64,000 nt of DNA from Dipteris shenzhenensis (GCA_047967505.1 CM106539.1), one strand, 5' to 3'. Counted from the first letter of the stretch, positions 9,507-21,558 are shown. Program-made: numbers and translations. Notes: generated from the letters alone by a model not told the origin.

Positions 9507-12250
9507 GCTTATGCTCATGCATGAGCATGAGCTTATGCGTAAGTTTTCGCATAAGCTTATGCGGAAATAGAGAATGAGAGAAGTTTATGCTTCTCTCATT
9601 CTCTTTTTCCGCATAAGCTCTTTCTCTTTTTCCACATGAGCATAAGCTCCTTCTCTATTTCCACATGAGCATAAGCATGAGCTCATGCTTATGCTTATGC
9701 TTAAGCATAAGCATAAGCATAAGCTCATGCTTATTCTCATGCATGAGCATGAGCTTATGCGTAAGTTTCCGCATAAGCTTATGCGGAAATAGAGAATGAG
9801 AGAAGCTTATGCTTCTCTCATTCTCTTTTTCCGCATAAGCTCCTTCTCTTTTTCTGCATAAGCTCCTTCTCTATTTCCGCATAAGCATAAGCTCTTTCTC
9901 TTTTTAAGCATAAGCATAAGCTCATGCTTATGCTCATGCATGAGCATGAGCTTATGCTTAAGTTTTCGCATAACCTTATGCGGAAATAGAGAATTATGCT
10001 TCTCTCATTCTCTTTTTCCGCATAAGCTCTTTCTCTTTTTCCGCATGAGCATAAGCTCCTTCTCTATTTCCGCATGAGCATAAGCTCATCCTTATGCTCA
10101 TGCATGAGCATGAGCTTATGCTTATGCTCATGCATGAGCATGAGCTTATGCGTAAGTTTCCGCATAAGCTTATGCGGAAATAGAGAATGAGAGAAGCTTA
10201 TGCTTCTCTCATTCTCTTTTTCTGCATAAGCTCCTTCTCTTTTTCCGCATAAGCTCCTTCTCTTTTTCCGCATGAGCATAAGCTCCTTCTCTTTTTCTGC
10301 ATGAGCTTATGCTTATGCTTAAGCATAAGCATGAGCTTATGCGGAAATAGAGAATGAGAGAAGCTTATGCTTCTTTCATTCTCTTTTTCCGCATAAGCTC
10401 TTTCTCTTTTTCCGCATGAGCATAAGCTCCTTCTCTATTTCCGCATGAGCATAAGCATGAGCTTATGCTTATGCTTATGCTCATGCTTATGCTTAAGCAT
10501 AAGCATAAGCATAAGCTCATGCTTATGCTCATGCATGAGCATGAGCTTATGCGTAAGTTTCCGCATAAGCTTATGCAGAAATAGAGAATGAGAGAAGCTT
10601 ATGCTTCTCTCATTCTCTTTTTTCGCATAAGCTCCTTCTCTTTTTCCGCATAAGCTCCTTCTCTATTTCCGCATGAGCATAAGCTCCTTCTCTTTTTCCG
10701 CATGAGCATAAGCATGAGCTTATGCTTATGCTTATGCTTAAGCATAAGCATAAGCATAAGCATAAGCTCATGCTTATGCTCATGCGGAAAAAGAGAAGGA
10801 GCTTATGCTCATGCGGAAATAGAGAAGGAGCTTATGCGGAAAAACATAAGCATAAGCTCATGCTTATGCTCATGCGGAAAAAGAGAAGGAGCTTAAGCAT
10901 AAGCATAAGCATAAGCTCATGCTTATGCTCATGCATGAGCATGAGCTTATGCGCAAGTTTCCGCATAAGCTTATGCGAAAATAGAGAATGAGAGAAGCTT
11001 ATGCTTCTCTCATTCTCTTTTTCTGCATAAGCTCTTTCTCTTTTTCCGCATGAGCTCCTTCTCTATTTCCGCATGAGCATAAGCTCATGCTTATGCTCAT
11101 GCATGAGCATGAGCTTATGCGTAAGTTTCCGCATAAGCTTATGCGGAAATAGAGAATGAGAGAAGCTTATGCTTCTCTCATCCTCTTTTTCCGCATAAGC
11201 TCTTTCTCTTTGTCCGCATGAGCATAAGCTCCTTCTCTATTTCCGCATAAGCATAAGCTCTTTCTCTTTTTAAGCATATGCATAAGCTCATGCTTATGCT
11301 CATGCATGAGCATGAGCTTAAGCTTAAGTTTCCGCATAAGCTCTTTCTCTTTTTCCGCATGAGCATAAGCTCCTTCTCTTTTTCCGCATGAGCATGAGCT
11401 TATGCTTAAGTTTCCGCATGAGCTTATGTGGAAATAGAGAATGAGAGAAGCTTATGCTTCTCTCATTCTCTTTTTCCGCATAAGCTCCTTCTCTTTTTTC
11501 GCATGAGCATAAGCTCCTTCTCTTTTTCCGCATGAGCATAAGCATGAGCTCATGCTTATGCTCATGCGGAAAAAGAGAAGGAGCTCATGCTTATGCTCAT
11601 GCGGAAAAAGAGAAGGAGCTTATGCTCATGCGAAAAAAGAGAAGGAGCTTATGCGGAAGCATAAGCATAAGCTCATGCTTATGCTCATGCATGAGCATGA
11701 GATTATGCGTAAGTTTTTGCATAAGCTTAAGCGGAAATAGAGAATGAGAGAAGCTTATGCTTCTCTCATTCTCTTTTTCCGCATAAGCTCTTTCTCTTTT
11801 TTCGCATAAGCTCTTTCTCTTTCTCTTTTGCGTGAGCATATGCGAAAATAGAGAATGAGAGAAGCTTATGCTTCTCTCATTCTCTATTTCCGCATATGCG
11901 GAAACATGAGCATAAGCTCATGCTCACCCATGAGCATAAGCATAAGCTCATGCGGAAAAAGAGAAGGAGCTTATGCGGAAATAGAGAATGAGTTTCCGCA
12001 TAAGCTTCTCTCCTTCTCTTTTTCTGCATAAGCTCCTTCTCTTTTTCTGCATGAGCATAAGCATGCGGAAACTAATTCTCCATTTTATGCATAAGCTCCT
12101 TCTCTATTTCCGATGCCTATGCTTAAGCATAAGCTCATGCTTATGCTCATGCATGTGCATGAGCTTATGCTTAAGTTTCCGCATAAGCTCATGCTTATGC
12201 GTGAGCTTATGCGAAAATAGAGAATGAGAGAAGCATAAGCTCATTCTCTA
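9507..12250 (+). repeat. Palindromic GCATAAGC tract of A0 (TNPA leader intron)
   Basis: Same word set as in A1: 24-bp palindromes centred on AAGCTT, GAGAATGAGAGAAGC hairpins and GAGCATGAGC runs, in a different order and number. The pyrimidine stretch at 12250-12470 and the acceptor TATGTTAG before ATG 12539 match A1. The intron donor would lie upstream of A1. Long open frames here are repeat artefacts. Confidence 0.85.
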
Positions 12251-12538
12251 TTTCCCACTCTATTTCCCCCTTCTCTCATTTTCCCCTTCTCTCCTTCTCT
12301 ATTTTCCCTCATCTCTTTCCCCTTCTCTATTTCCCCCTTCTCTCATTCTCTATTTCCTCATTCTCATTCTTTTCTTTCCTTTACATCTTCTTTCCCTCTT
12401 ATCTTTCCCTCTTCTTTCCCTCTTTCCTTTCCCTCTTCTTTCCTTTCCCTCTTCTTTCTTCTTGCCTATGCCTATGCCTATGAGAATGCTCATGTTTGTT
12501 TTTTGTTTTCTGTTTTCGTGTTTGTGTCTATGTTAGAC

Positions 12539-14131
12539 ATGGGATCACGTCTCTCATCCGACGAGTACGGACAGCCTCGCAGGAGGAGAGCTCACGATCT
12601 ATATGCTCCAGAGGACTTTGATTCCTCTCAGGCGACTACCCCGAGGACTACCCCTGGTCCGACTCCTCTCGGTCCTAGCACTGTGACTACCCCTGGTCCG
12701 ACCCCTCTTCCACATAGCACTGCGACTACCCCTCAGGGGACTCCTTTGCTAGCCGCGCATGGCTTTGTCGGGACTCCCGACGAGTTTGTAGCGCAGATGA
12801 GCGATGAGGAGGCAGCGAGATTCTTCTCTCTGCTCTCTCAGACGACCTCCGTAATTCCTTCCCCTACACCGACAGGTGGACGTACTGCCCATCCATCCCC
12901 TCGCGCCCCTTCGACTACGAGATCATCACCTGCGCATGCCTCCCACAAGGGAAGGAAGAGTAGGATGGGCGGCTCATGTTGTGCTGACTCAGGAGATGTA
13001 GATGAGTCAGCACACTCACGCTCCTTTAGGTCTCCACTTGGGTCCGGAGACACAGTATCAGTCAGGTCCCTTTCCCCCTCCTACTCCCACAGCTACTCCT
13101 CGATCCGGAAGCGGTTGCGCAGCTTCCACTCCTTCAGACTCTGCTACCGTCAGTCCCCCTTACTCATCAGGGGATCTCTCCTATCAAATCACATCTGCCA
13201 GAGAGATAATAGAAGACCAAAAGGGCAAAGCAGTGATGGCCGCCATGAGGAGGTTAATGAGTCATCACTTCAAGAGCGGCATAAATATCGATTGGCGGTA
13301 TCAAGATGCCCAAAAGAAGCAGGCAGTGATCGATGAGTTAAAACAAAGATATCCTAATCCGCCAAATGTGGAGTTTAATAACAATTATATGCTCGAGCGC
13401 ATGGGTTTGGTCCTAAAGCATCGCAGATCAACCTTGCGTACTTCCATTACAAAGGGGTTGGCTAAACCCAGCTGGGCAGACAAAGCTGATTGGAAGTACT
13501 TCAAGAAGCAACATAGGGACCATCCCGAAATGTTCGAGGGTCAGAGGAGGGCTGCAAAGAGACGGCTGGACGTCGTAGGTACTTCGCACTTTGGTGTAGG
13601 CGGACGGTATGTGTTCGAGGCAACCGTGGTAAGTCTACTTCTTCCCATTTAATGTATTATTCTATTTGTTTTACTTACATATTACATGCACTTTAGCTAA
13701 CTCTAACTCTCGTAAATTGGATCCACAGCAAGCTGCGATGGGTCGTCTTCCTACGGATGTAGAGACGCTGCGTGCATTTCGGATAGGAACAAAGCCGTGG
13801 TTCATTGCCGTGGTTCATTGAGCAAGAGGCAATGGGAGCGACAGTCGATTGGGCTGAGGTGTCTGCTCGCACGGTATAAGTTCACTCCTACTTGTAATCT
13901 CACTTTTTAATTTAAGTTCCAATCTAATTTTTGATTTATATGGTTCACTCTTAGGGTCAAAGCTCAAGCATCCCATCATCAGAGACGAGCGATCAACAGG
14001 GGCAAGGATCGAACGCAGGTGCCGAGGACGAGGGAGAAGACGCAGGTGTCGGGGACGAGGGAGAAGACGCAGGTGTCGAGGACCAAGGAACAGGCCAACA
14101 AGACGATTCGGATTCGGATTCGGATGAGTAG
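12539..14131 (+). pseudogene. TNPA/Transposase_24-like protein, copy A0
   Basis: Exons 12539-13628, 13729-13873 and 13955-14131, with the same splice signals as A1. It retains the TTPGPTPLGPST linker that A1 lost, and the core QRYPNPPN (around 13350). The C-terminus is acidic (EDEGEDAGVGDEGED, ending DSDSDSDE and TAG at 14129-14131). A single extra base near 13040 (CTTGGGTCC against CTTGCTCC in A1) shifts the frame before the core, and a 13-bp duplication (CCGTGGTTCATTG) disrupts exon 2. A0 and A1 are thus broken at different places. Function as for A1. Confidence 0.8.
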
Positions 14132-14317
14132 TGGTAGTAGCATTTTGTATATCCGCTCGTTTGAGCAATTTTGTATCGCCCTTTCACAGGGTAATTTTGT
14201 TACAAACACAGTTGTATATGTATATGCATTTCTTCCTCATCGTTCACAAGAACAATTTTGTATCACCCTGCAAGCAAGGGAAATTTCGTTATAAAAAACT
14301 TTCTTTTGTAATTACAA

Positions 14318-14391
14318 AAAAAAAAAAGGATTAGTGGGGCTAAACAGGGCCAAAAGGAAGCCCTGTTTAGCCCCACTAACCCTTTTTTTTT
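14318..14391 (+). repeat. Hairpin after TNPA (A0)
   Basis: Same stem as A1. One base pair is broken (GGA on the left against CCC on the right). The loop is CAAAAGGAA, and the flanking A and T runs extend the stem. Confidence 0.85.
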
Positions 14392-14403
14392 ACTTTTGTT
14401 AAT

Positions 14404-14524
14404 CGTTGCTATATAGCGACGTTTACCAATGTCGCTATATAGGGACGATTAACAGTGTCGCTATATAGCGACGTTTGTCATCGTCGCTATATAGCGACCA
14501 TTAACAGTGTCGCTATATAGCGAC
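14404..14524. repeat. Right subterminal palindrome array (A0)
   Basis: Five TCGCTATATAGCGA-type sites about 26 bp apart, several with single changes (GTTGCTATATAGCGAC, TCGCTATATAGGGA). Confidence 0.85.
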
Positions 14525-14637
14525 AGTTTATAGCGACACTCCTTTTCCGACGATTTTAACGACTTTTATAGCGACCTTTGCGCCCGTGAAAAAAAAAAAA
14601 TTTAATGTAAAAAGCATCGGTATTTCCGTCGGAAAAT

Positions 14638-14655
14638 GGCCTATGCCTTGTAGTG
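14638..14655 (-). repeat. Right terminal inverted repeat of A0
   Basis: GGCCTATGCCTTGTAGTG, identical to A1. The flank GAA starts a Copia RNase H coding region, so GAA is the expected TSD. Confidence 0.85.
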
Positions 14656-15017
14656 GAAGCAACCCACAGTTGCTCTTTCTTCTATCGATCTGAGTACAAA
14701 TCAACATGTTTTGCTTCTTGTGAGGCAATGTGGCTGAGGAGGATTTTAGGGGACATGGGTGCAATGCAAAACAAGCCAACGCAGTTATCATGTGACAATC
14801 AGAGTTGCATGGCGATTGCAAAGAACCCTGTGTTCCACACTCGGACAAAACACATTGAGATCAATATCACTTTGTACGCGAGCTCATCATGGATGAAGAG
14901 GTTGACTTGGTGTACTGTCTGACTATAGAGAATGCTGCGGACATCTTCATGAAGGCTCTTGGAAGAGACTTGCTAGAGAGGCATCTTCATCGACTTGGCA
15001 TTAGGCCGAAAAAGTAA
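14656..15017 (+). pseudogene. Copia RNase H C-terminus, 5' part cut by A0
   Basis: Copia polyprotein end. The first codons read KQPTVALSSI, then after a frame slip SEYKSTCFASCEAMWLRR, LSCDNQSCMAIAKNPVFH and RTKHIEI. These are the RNase H core, with the DNQS acidic motif. Further frame slips separate this from a final stretch (ENAADIFMKALGRD, LHRLGIRPKK) ending in TAA at 15015-15017. The A0 terminus sits directly before KQPT, so A0 interrupts this gene. The upstream part would be outside the window. Confidence 0.8.
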
Positions 15018-15031
15018 GTTCACATGTGGGT

Positions 15032-15700
15032 GGACATTGAGGGGGGTTGTTAGATATCAATGCTCCACTCTCGTGTAACTACGTGGGAACCAGCTAACTC
15101 TACTTGTAAGCCCCCCATATGAGGAGAAGGCATTTGAGTAGCTCGGTTATCCAGTAGGTCCTGGTTTGTTGGACACCAACAAATGGAGGCCATGTGTGGC
15201 CTGATGGTTGGACAGCTTCAGATAGAGTTGGCACACTGCCAACTAGGCTACATGCAAGTGCAGGAAGGCATCCCATGACTGACCGCACTGAGGGTAGATG
15301 GAGCATTTCCCAAGGTAGCCCACTCTTGGGTTGCGTGGCCTGTTTGGAGCCCCAAATGATCCCAGATGGCCACGGTTCTATCGTGTGGTCAGTGGCCTAT
15401 TTTGGGACCGACCTCCAGTCGACCAGTTTGGGCGGACTAGGTCGGTCTCCCAATTGAGTCTAACCGAGTACGACTAGTGGCTATATAAGAGCAAGCCCGT
15501 GAAGCCCATAATCATCACTGGCTATAGCAACCTTGATTCCTTAGCATCCAGTCTCCGTCCTCTACTGTTTCCAGCATGCCATCGAAGCTTCTCACATAGG
15601 AACACACGACTGGGAGGCAGTGCCATCTATTGTATTAGTTTTATAGTAATCAAAAATTTGATTCTCCATACTATTTGCTTTTCTCTCTTGCATATGAGAT
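15032..15700 (+). repeat. 3' LTR of the A0-interrupted Copia element (right edge unclear)
   Basis: A polypurine tract (ATTGAGGGGGG, about 15036-15046) is followed at 15048 by TGTTAGATATCAATG, a normal LTR start. A TATA-like TATATAAGAG occurs at 15483. The LTR end cannot be fixed without a second copy. The unit is a U3-R-U5 region by position. Confidence 0.6.
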
Positions 15701-16299
15701 CCTGTTATTTGTTGAGCATAGACGTTGTATTGTTTTCTTACAGTGCCTACATCATGTTCGTGCTTGATACACGTGCTATCCAAGCTAGCCGAGCATAGAT
15801 TCATGTCTCTATGTTGGGCAAAGTCATCCCAATCCACATCTACTCCATGAGTAGATGCAGTGAATGCCCGTGCCAACACTATACCAACTTCATTGTTTGT
15901 GATTGTTTTCGAATTGTAAATCCTATGGTAAATCTTCATAAAATCGTTCATCAATGATTTCTTAAGCTGACCTATATGAAAGCCATGCTAGCTCTCTTTT
16001 TTGTTTTTTTCCCCATATTTCTCAGATCCAGGTGTCCAACTCCAATGATATGAGTCTAGCTTCGCTCTCAGGAAAAATCTCCATCCAAGACTGACTCCAG
16101 TTGGAATTGCGATTGGTTTGCTATCCTTAGTCTTTGGCTTCTCTTTGGTTGGAGTCAGAATACAAGCCGCTTTGTTGTCCGTAGCCTTTCCGTTCTCTTT
16201 GGTTGCAAACTTCCTGGATAGTGTGTTCCTTCTTGGAGAAAGGAACTCGGGCTTCTTAGAGGCAGGAGATGTGATGCCTTTGGGCTTCCTTGGAGACAT
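15592..16299 (-). pseudogene. Unknown basic ORF (MSPRKPKG...), copy 1
   Basis: An open frame on the minus strand from ATG 16299 encodes 103 residues with a Lys/Arg/Pro-rich start (MSPRKPKGITSPASKKPEF), many KPK/KTK clusters and a Trp-rich end (SLGWRFFLRAKLDSYHWSW). It stops near 15988. The same frame reopens downstream (from 15954 to about 15760, HGVDVDWDDFAQHRD). It may therefore be one gene with a nonsense codon. I do not recognise the family. It is repeated at 21247-21558 as part of the 5.26-kb duplication with only a few changes. It may belong to the host or to an unknown element. Confidence 0.35.
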
Positions 16300-16378
16300 G
16301 GTGGTCTTTAGCTACTACAAAGAGAGTAACATTTTAGTACTAGGACTCACACTAAGATGAAATGGAGTAAAATAGAAA

Positions 16379-16379
<1 letters not shown>

Positions 16380-16427
<48 letters not shown>

Positions 16428-16610
16428 AACAACAAAAGTAGAAAGTTTGCATGTCAATAGAAGGAATGGCAAAAGACAATTGCATGCAGGTCTGAATATT
16501 GAATTATGGGGGGAATGCATTTAGAGAATGGAGGAAAAGCAAAGAACGAATAGAGAATGGGGGAAAAGAGAAGAATGAATAGAGAGAGAGAGAGAGAGAG
16601 AGAGAGAACA
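16380..16610. repeat. GA microsatellites upstream of Copia, unit 1
   Basis: Two (GA)n tracts, about 16390-16427 and 16581-16607. The counterparts in unit 2 are 21651-21683 and 21839-21898, and the second tract has about doubled in length since the duplication. Confidence 0.9.
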
Positions 16611-17057
16611 TCCTGCCAGAAAATTCGAGGTGGAAATCAAAAGTTTAGAAGTTCGAAAGTGGAAGCTGGAAATCAAAAGTTTGAAAGTGGAAGTGATAGA
16701 GTGCAGGTTCAAAATTGAAACACCTGAGAGGAGAGGCAGTGCATGAAAATGTGTGTATGAGCATGAGAGCGTACGTGAGAATATCTTGTGCATGAGAATC
16801 TGTAATCAATAAATATATTACTGCACATTGATTCGAGAATTCTCTCCATATTGCACACTACTTGGTACTACCACATTCTTGCTAATAGTACATACACCAT
16901 AGCATGCTGGTCCTCTTTTTTTGAATCACTTAAATTTGATTCAAGATGTGTAAGCAAAGGAGCATCATGCAAGGGATCTCAGAGATTTGTATGTACCCAC
17001 TTTGGCATATCACCATCACTGCACACTTTTACATTGTCCAACACTCTACCATTTGCA

Positions 17058-17203
17058 TGTTGGGGTAAAGGGCAGTGTGCCCACCCACTTGTACAGTGCC
17101 CATGTATACTCATATATATATGAAAGAGGAATAAGCTGGAGTAGCTTTTGCTCCACCACTTTTGGTGTCTCCTATCCCTTTGTGTGTGCTCTCCTCTCCC
17201 ACA
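17058..17203 (+). repeat. 5' LTR of Copia copy 1 (146 bp)
   Basis: Starts TGTTGGGG and ends CCCACA. It has a TATA-like run (CTCATATATATATGAAAG) in the middle, is near-identical to 22349-22494 and 27755-27900, and is followed at 17206 by the tRNA-Met primer site. Confidence 0.92.
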
Positions 17204-19208
17204 ACTGGTATTAGAGCCCACGGCATTCGATCTATGAGGAGCTCGGTGAGAGGAGAACTCCTAAACCATGAATCTTTTGCAGCTTCTGACAGAATCAACA
17301 AGACTTCGTCTACTTCGTCAGTGACGTTGGAGCTCTCTGAGCGTGGCTCTATTCGACCGTTTCCATGGTCGCATTTAGACAGTAGCAGGCAACAAGTTCC
17401 AGCAACACAGAACTGACGGAAGTGGGAGCCGTGAGAGCAGGACCGTGCGGTGGGGAGCGTGGATCATCGACTCGAATTGAGCGTCTGAGCGGCTGTGGAA
17501 TTGAGCGACAACTCGACGACCATCTTCTTGGGCTTTGGAGCGGTGGATCGTGGATCATCGTGGACGCTACTGGAGTGCTCACTCTGCTGCGCTTCTGTCA
17601 TCGTGCAGCGGTGCTGCTCTGTCGGTCGTCCTGCTGCAAGTCCTTCCAAGTTCCAAGGTCCTTCCGTGCTACAAGACAGTGCAAGTCCTTCCAAGGAACA
17701 TGTCATTTCTAGTGGGCGAGCTTGTGAGCACTCAGAGTGAACTATGGATGCGCTTGGATGTCGAGCAGATTGCCATTGATGCTGTGAAGACTGGACATTA
17801 GCTGTGGATAGGCTGATTTAAGGCTGTTGCTTGGACACTTTACGGGACTAGTCATATGCCATTTTGCAGTCTTGCACAAGGAGCTTTCGATCTGTACATC
17901 ACTTTGGCAGTGGCATTGACACATGCTTTGACAGTGGTACATGCCTGGTTGAGATGCATTGATAGTTCGTTGGATGCATGGTTGTTTGCCTATGTTGGAT
18001 ACATATGGTGGTACGGTGATGTATTGAGATCCGTCAGATTAGCATCATTTCGAGCACATTTCGGGGCTGTTTTGCTAGTGCTTTTGGGCTATTTTATTGT
18101 TGATCTGTGAGCATTCTTGGGGCTGATTTGTTGGGCATTGTACTTGCCATTTTGCTGGTGTTGCAGTTGACATACGGGGTGATCTACTGGATGTATTTTG
18201 ACCATTTTTTGGGGCTGTTTTTTGCCGGAGCAGATGAGTGCTGTAAAGGGTAGCAAACATTCAAGGAAGCTGCTGTTTCTGTTTTTATGACAAAATAGTC
18301 ATTTTCAGGACTGAATATCTCTTTCCTGGTGCGGAATTGCACTTTGTGCCAAACTGGAAAGTTGTAGTTCATAGAATATACTACAACTTTGCTTTTAAAA
18401 GCAAGTTGATCCGATATAAGCTGCAGGAGTTACAGCCTCTGCAAAATCACAAAAAGTTGCAGTCTACTGTCTATTTGTAACCAATGTGCAGGAAGCTGTT
18501 TTTCAGGTGAGAATATCTGAGAATCCAGAAGGATTTGGCTCTTGAGGTCAACTGACAAGTTGTATATCTTTCTACCAGCTACAACTTTCCTGTTTACAAC
18601 TTTGGCATCCGGTCTTTCAGTGAAAAGATATCGCTGTTCAAAAACAGGGACAGCGTGTTATTTTGCCCAAAGTGGCTGTGAGGTATTGTTGTAGGAATTT
18701 CTCTTGCACAACAGTGAATTGGGAACTCACAGTAAATTACAGAAAGTGATTGGGATCTCACTTCAGTCCAAGGGCATTATTGGCATTTAGGCAAGTCACT
18801 TTGGCACATTTGGCAAGTGGTGAATGCTTGATTTTGTTGCCAAAGGATTGCACACTCTTGGTGATGCATTGGTGATGCAGTAAATGCCATTTCGATGCAT
18901 TATGGATTTGCATTGGTGGATGCTGCACTGATGTTTATGGATAGTTGAGCTGGGCTCCTATTGCCATTGGTTGAGCAGGCATTGCTCATTTGGTTCAGTG
19001 CATTTCTTACTTCAATTGCCAGGCATTGGAAGGTTACTGGGCTGCATATATTCTTGTTTATGCCTCTTTATGGCTGAGTGCTTTTGAGCATTGGATCAGC
19101 CAATTTATTTGGAGACCTGATTGGTCTGGACAACACTATATTTTTTGGTCATTTGGGTTGCCTATTGCACTATACTGCTCTTTGGTTGTGACCTATTGTG
19201 CCACAGAT
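17204..19208 (+). other. Untranslated leader of Copia copy 1
   Basis: About 2 kb between the LTR and the gag ATG, with only scattered short frames and repeated phrases (GCATTGG, CAACTTTCC). No recognisable protein. The same stretch is at 22495-24500. Confidence 0.7.
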
Positions 19209-20984
19209 ATGGCATCTACAGCTGGTAGTGCCCTCTTTGATATTGAGAGGTTGGATGGATCAAACTTTCAGTATTGGAAAGAGCAGATTTATGATGTGTT
19301 AGTGCAGAAAAGGCAGCATAAGCCCATTCAATGCAAAGGTGTCAAGCCTAATAGCATTAAACAGAGTGATTGGGATGACATGGATGAGCAAGCATGCTCT
19401 ATCATTCAGTCATCACTCTCGAAGTCAGTATACTTGTAGGTACAGGATGGTGTACAGGGTGTAGACTACCATGCATATGAATTTTATACTCGTATATGCC
19501 GGATGTATGACCATGATAGTGTTATGTTACAGCATGATGGGCTGAAATACAGCCTTGATATGCACTCCAAAGGTCGATCAATTGGTAGAAACAAGTCATG
19601 TTCAAGGGGGAATTCCAGGAGCAAGTCTAGCTCTCGGACTTGTGTTAGATGTTTCTATTGTGGAAAGTATGGCCACATGAAAAAGTATTGCTGGAAATGG
19701 TTGAGAAAATACAAGAAGAAGAGCAAGGTTAAGAATGACATGAAGAAGGAGAAGAAGCATGTTGAGCTTCAAGGCGTGGATGCCAGGGTTTCCACTGACA
19801 GTAGCAGTGATGAAGGCATTCTTTTGTCTATGTCTGACACCTCCTTCTTGGCCACTGATGTACCCATTCTCAGCGATTGGATGTTAGATCCATGTGCTTC
19901 ATGTCATATGACCCCTCATAGGTCATGGTTCAGTGCATATCAGGAATGCATTGTGGAGAGTGGTTTGATGGGCATTGATCATTCTATGGATGTCTATGGT
20001 TATGGGGATATCCACCTTGTTATGCCTAGTGGCTCTATTCTTGTTCTACAGAGGGTTAGACATATACCAGGACTTGCTACGATCAAGATCAGTACTGGAC
20101 AGTTGGTTGAGGCAGGTTATCATGTCTCTTTGGGTGATCATGCATGGAAGATTGCTAGAGGCAATCTGGTTATGGCTAGGGGATCACGGGTTGGATTCTC
20201 TTATGCATTGCATGCATCAGGTGTCCAGGATAAGATGCTTATGATTAGTAAGCAGCCATCAGCTAGTTTATGGTATGCCAGACTTGGACATATGTCTACT
20301 GCAGGTATGGAAGCACTTACAACATTGAGATACATTCCTCTTATGGATGTCTCTCAAATTTTATGTCATGATTGTGATGATGGTCAGCAGTCAGGATCCT
20401 CCTTTGTGAGGAAGACAGTTAGTGAGAGGTATCTTGAGCCATTGCAGTTGGTTCATAGTGCAGTTTGTGGGCCTATGCCTACCGTTTCACTAGGTGGCGC
20501 CTCTTACTTTGTGACATTTATTGATGCTGCTACAAAGTACATATGGGTATATCCGATACGGCAGAAGCATGATGTATATGATACATTTCAGTGCTTCTTG
20601 GGTAATGCTGAAAATCAATCAAGAAAGAAGCTATTGAGCTTGATGACTGATGGTGATGCAGAGTTTACCTCTCCTAGATTTCAGCATCTATGTGATACAC
20701 TTGGTATCAGGAGGGTGTTGACCACTCCTCATCTTTCTGCTCACGATGCCTTGGCAGAAGGCATAAATCGGATTTTATTGGACAGGATTGGTAGCATGCT
20801 ACGGTATGCAAGTCTTACCAAATGCTATTGGGCTGAGGCATGTAAGACAGCTGCATACTTGCTTAACAGGTCACCCAGGAGATCTTTGAATGGTAGAGTG
20901 CCATTTGACTTCTTGACAGGCAAGGCACCATCTTATGAGCATTTACGTGTGTTTGGCTATGAGGCTTATGTTCATGGTTCCTGA
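19209..20984 (+). pseudogene. Copia gag-pol, copy 1
   Basis: Retrotransposon polyprotein. Gag starts MASTAGSALFDIERLDGSNF followed by QYWKEQIYDVL. An in-frame TAG at 19437 splits it, after which the same frame runs to TGA at 20982. Order: zinc knuckle CFYCGKYGHMKKYCW (CX2CX4HX4C), protease-like LDPCASCHMTPHRSW, GAG-pre-integrase (SLWYARLGHMST, CHDC), and integrase core (GGASYFVTFID, MTDGDAEF, LAEGINR). The usual protease DSGAS reads DPCAS, and the first integrase Asp (normally HSDVCGPM) is Ala (HSAVCGPM). The gag between the N-terminus and knuckle is short. The TGA corresponds to CGA in copy 2. Confidence 0.85.
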
Positions 20985-21246
20985 TCGAGGAGGTGCATCT
21001 TCCTTGGATATAGTGAGTCCAGTAAGGACTACAGGTTATGGGATTCTTCAACTAGAGAGTTGATACGCAGCCATAATGTCTATTTCAGAGAGGATGCTAT
21101 GTTTGGATAGCCCAGGACTGTGGATAGCAGGAGAGTGGTGTTCCACGAGGGTGTAAGTGCACTGTTTTCGAATTGTGAATCCTATGGTAAATCTTCATAA
21201 AATCGTTCAGCAATGATTTCTTAAGCTGACCTATATGAAAGCCATG

Positions 21247-21558
21247 CTAGCTCTCTTTTTTGTTTTTGTCCCCATATTTCTCAGATCCAGGTGTCCAACT
21301 CCAATGATATGAGTCTAGCTTCGCTCTCAGGAAAAATCTCCATCCAAGACTGACTCCAGTTGGAATTGCGATTGGTTTGCTATCCTTAGTCTTTGGCTTC
21401 TCTTTGGTTGGAGTCAAAATACAAGCCGCTTTGTTGTCCGTAGCCTTTGCCTTCTCTTTGGTTGCAAACTTCCTGGATAGTGTGTTTCTTCTTGGAGAAA
21501 GGAAATCGGGCTTCTTGGAGGCAGGAGATGTGATGCCTTTGGGCTTCCTTGGAGACAT
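21247..21558 (-). other. Unknown basic ORF (MSPRKPKG...), copy 2
   Basis: 103-residue frame nearly identical to 15988-16299 (KPDFLSPRRN for KPEFLSPRRN, KEKAKAT for KENGKAT). Its downstream extension is cut off by the duplication junction at 21164. Not recognised. Confidence 0.35.

Larger units (their letters stand above)
9507..14655. mobile_element. CACTA family A, copy A0, right half
   Basis: Starts abruptly in the GCATAAGC tract directly after the A1 terminus. It continues through a second TNPA gene, hairpin, palindrome array and a terminus identical to that of A1. No Tnp2 gene lies between 9507 and 12500. This fits A1 having inserted into the tract of A0, leaving the left half of A0 upstream of the window. 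A tandem duplication of the right half would look similar. Confidence 0.75.
15905..21164. repeat. Direct segmental duplication, unit 1
   Basis: The sequence from TTTTCGAATTGT at 15906 recurs at 21165, an offset of about 5.26 kb. It stays nearly identical through the unknown ORF, GA microsatellites, LTR, leader and gag-pol. Unit 1 ends inside Copia pol at GTAAGTGCACTG (21164), where it joins the start of unit 2. The corresponding point in the intact copy is 26474. The shared TG at both breakpoints is 2-bp microhomology. Confidence 0.9.
17058..21164 (+). mobile_element. Copia element copy 1, truncated at 3' side by duplication
   Basis: 5' LTR 17058-17203 (146 bp, TGTTGGGGTAAAGG to CTCCCACA), followed by a primer-binding site at 17206 (TGGTATTAGAGCCC, one change from the initiator tRNA-Met site). 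A 2-kb non-coding leader follows, then gag-pol from 19209. It lacks the RT/RNase H end and 3' LTR because unit 1 of the duplication stops at 21164. The flank CATTTGCA is the same as before copy 2. Confidence 0.9.

Noticed and set aside
18990-19208. Upstream extension of Copia gag (MVQCISYFNC...).
   Set aside because: The extension lies in the leader, and gag similarity starts only at MASTAG (19209).
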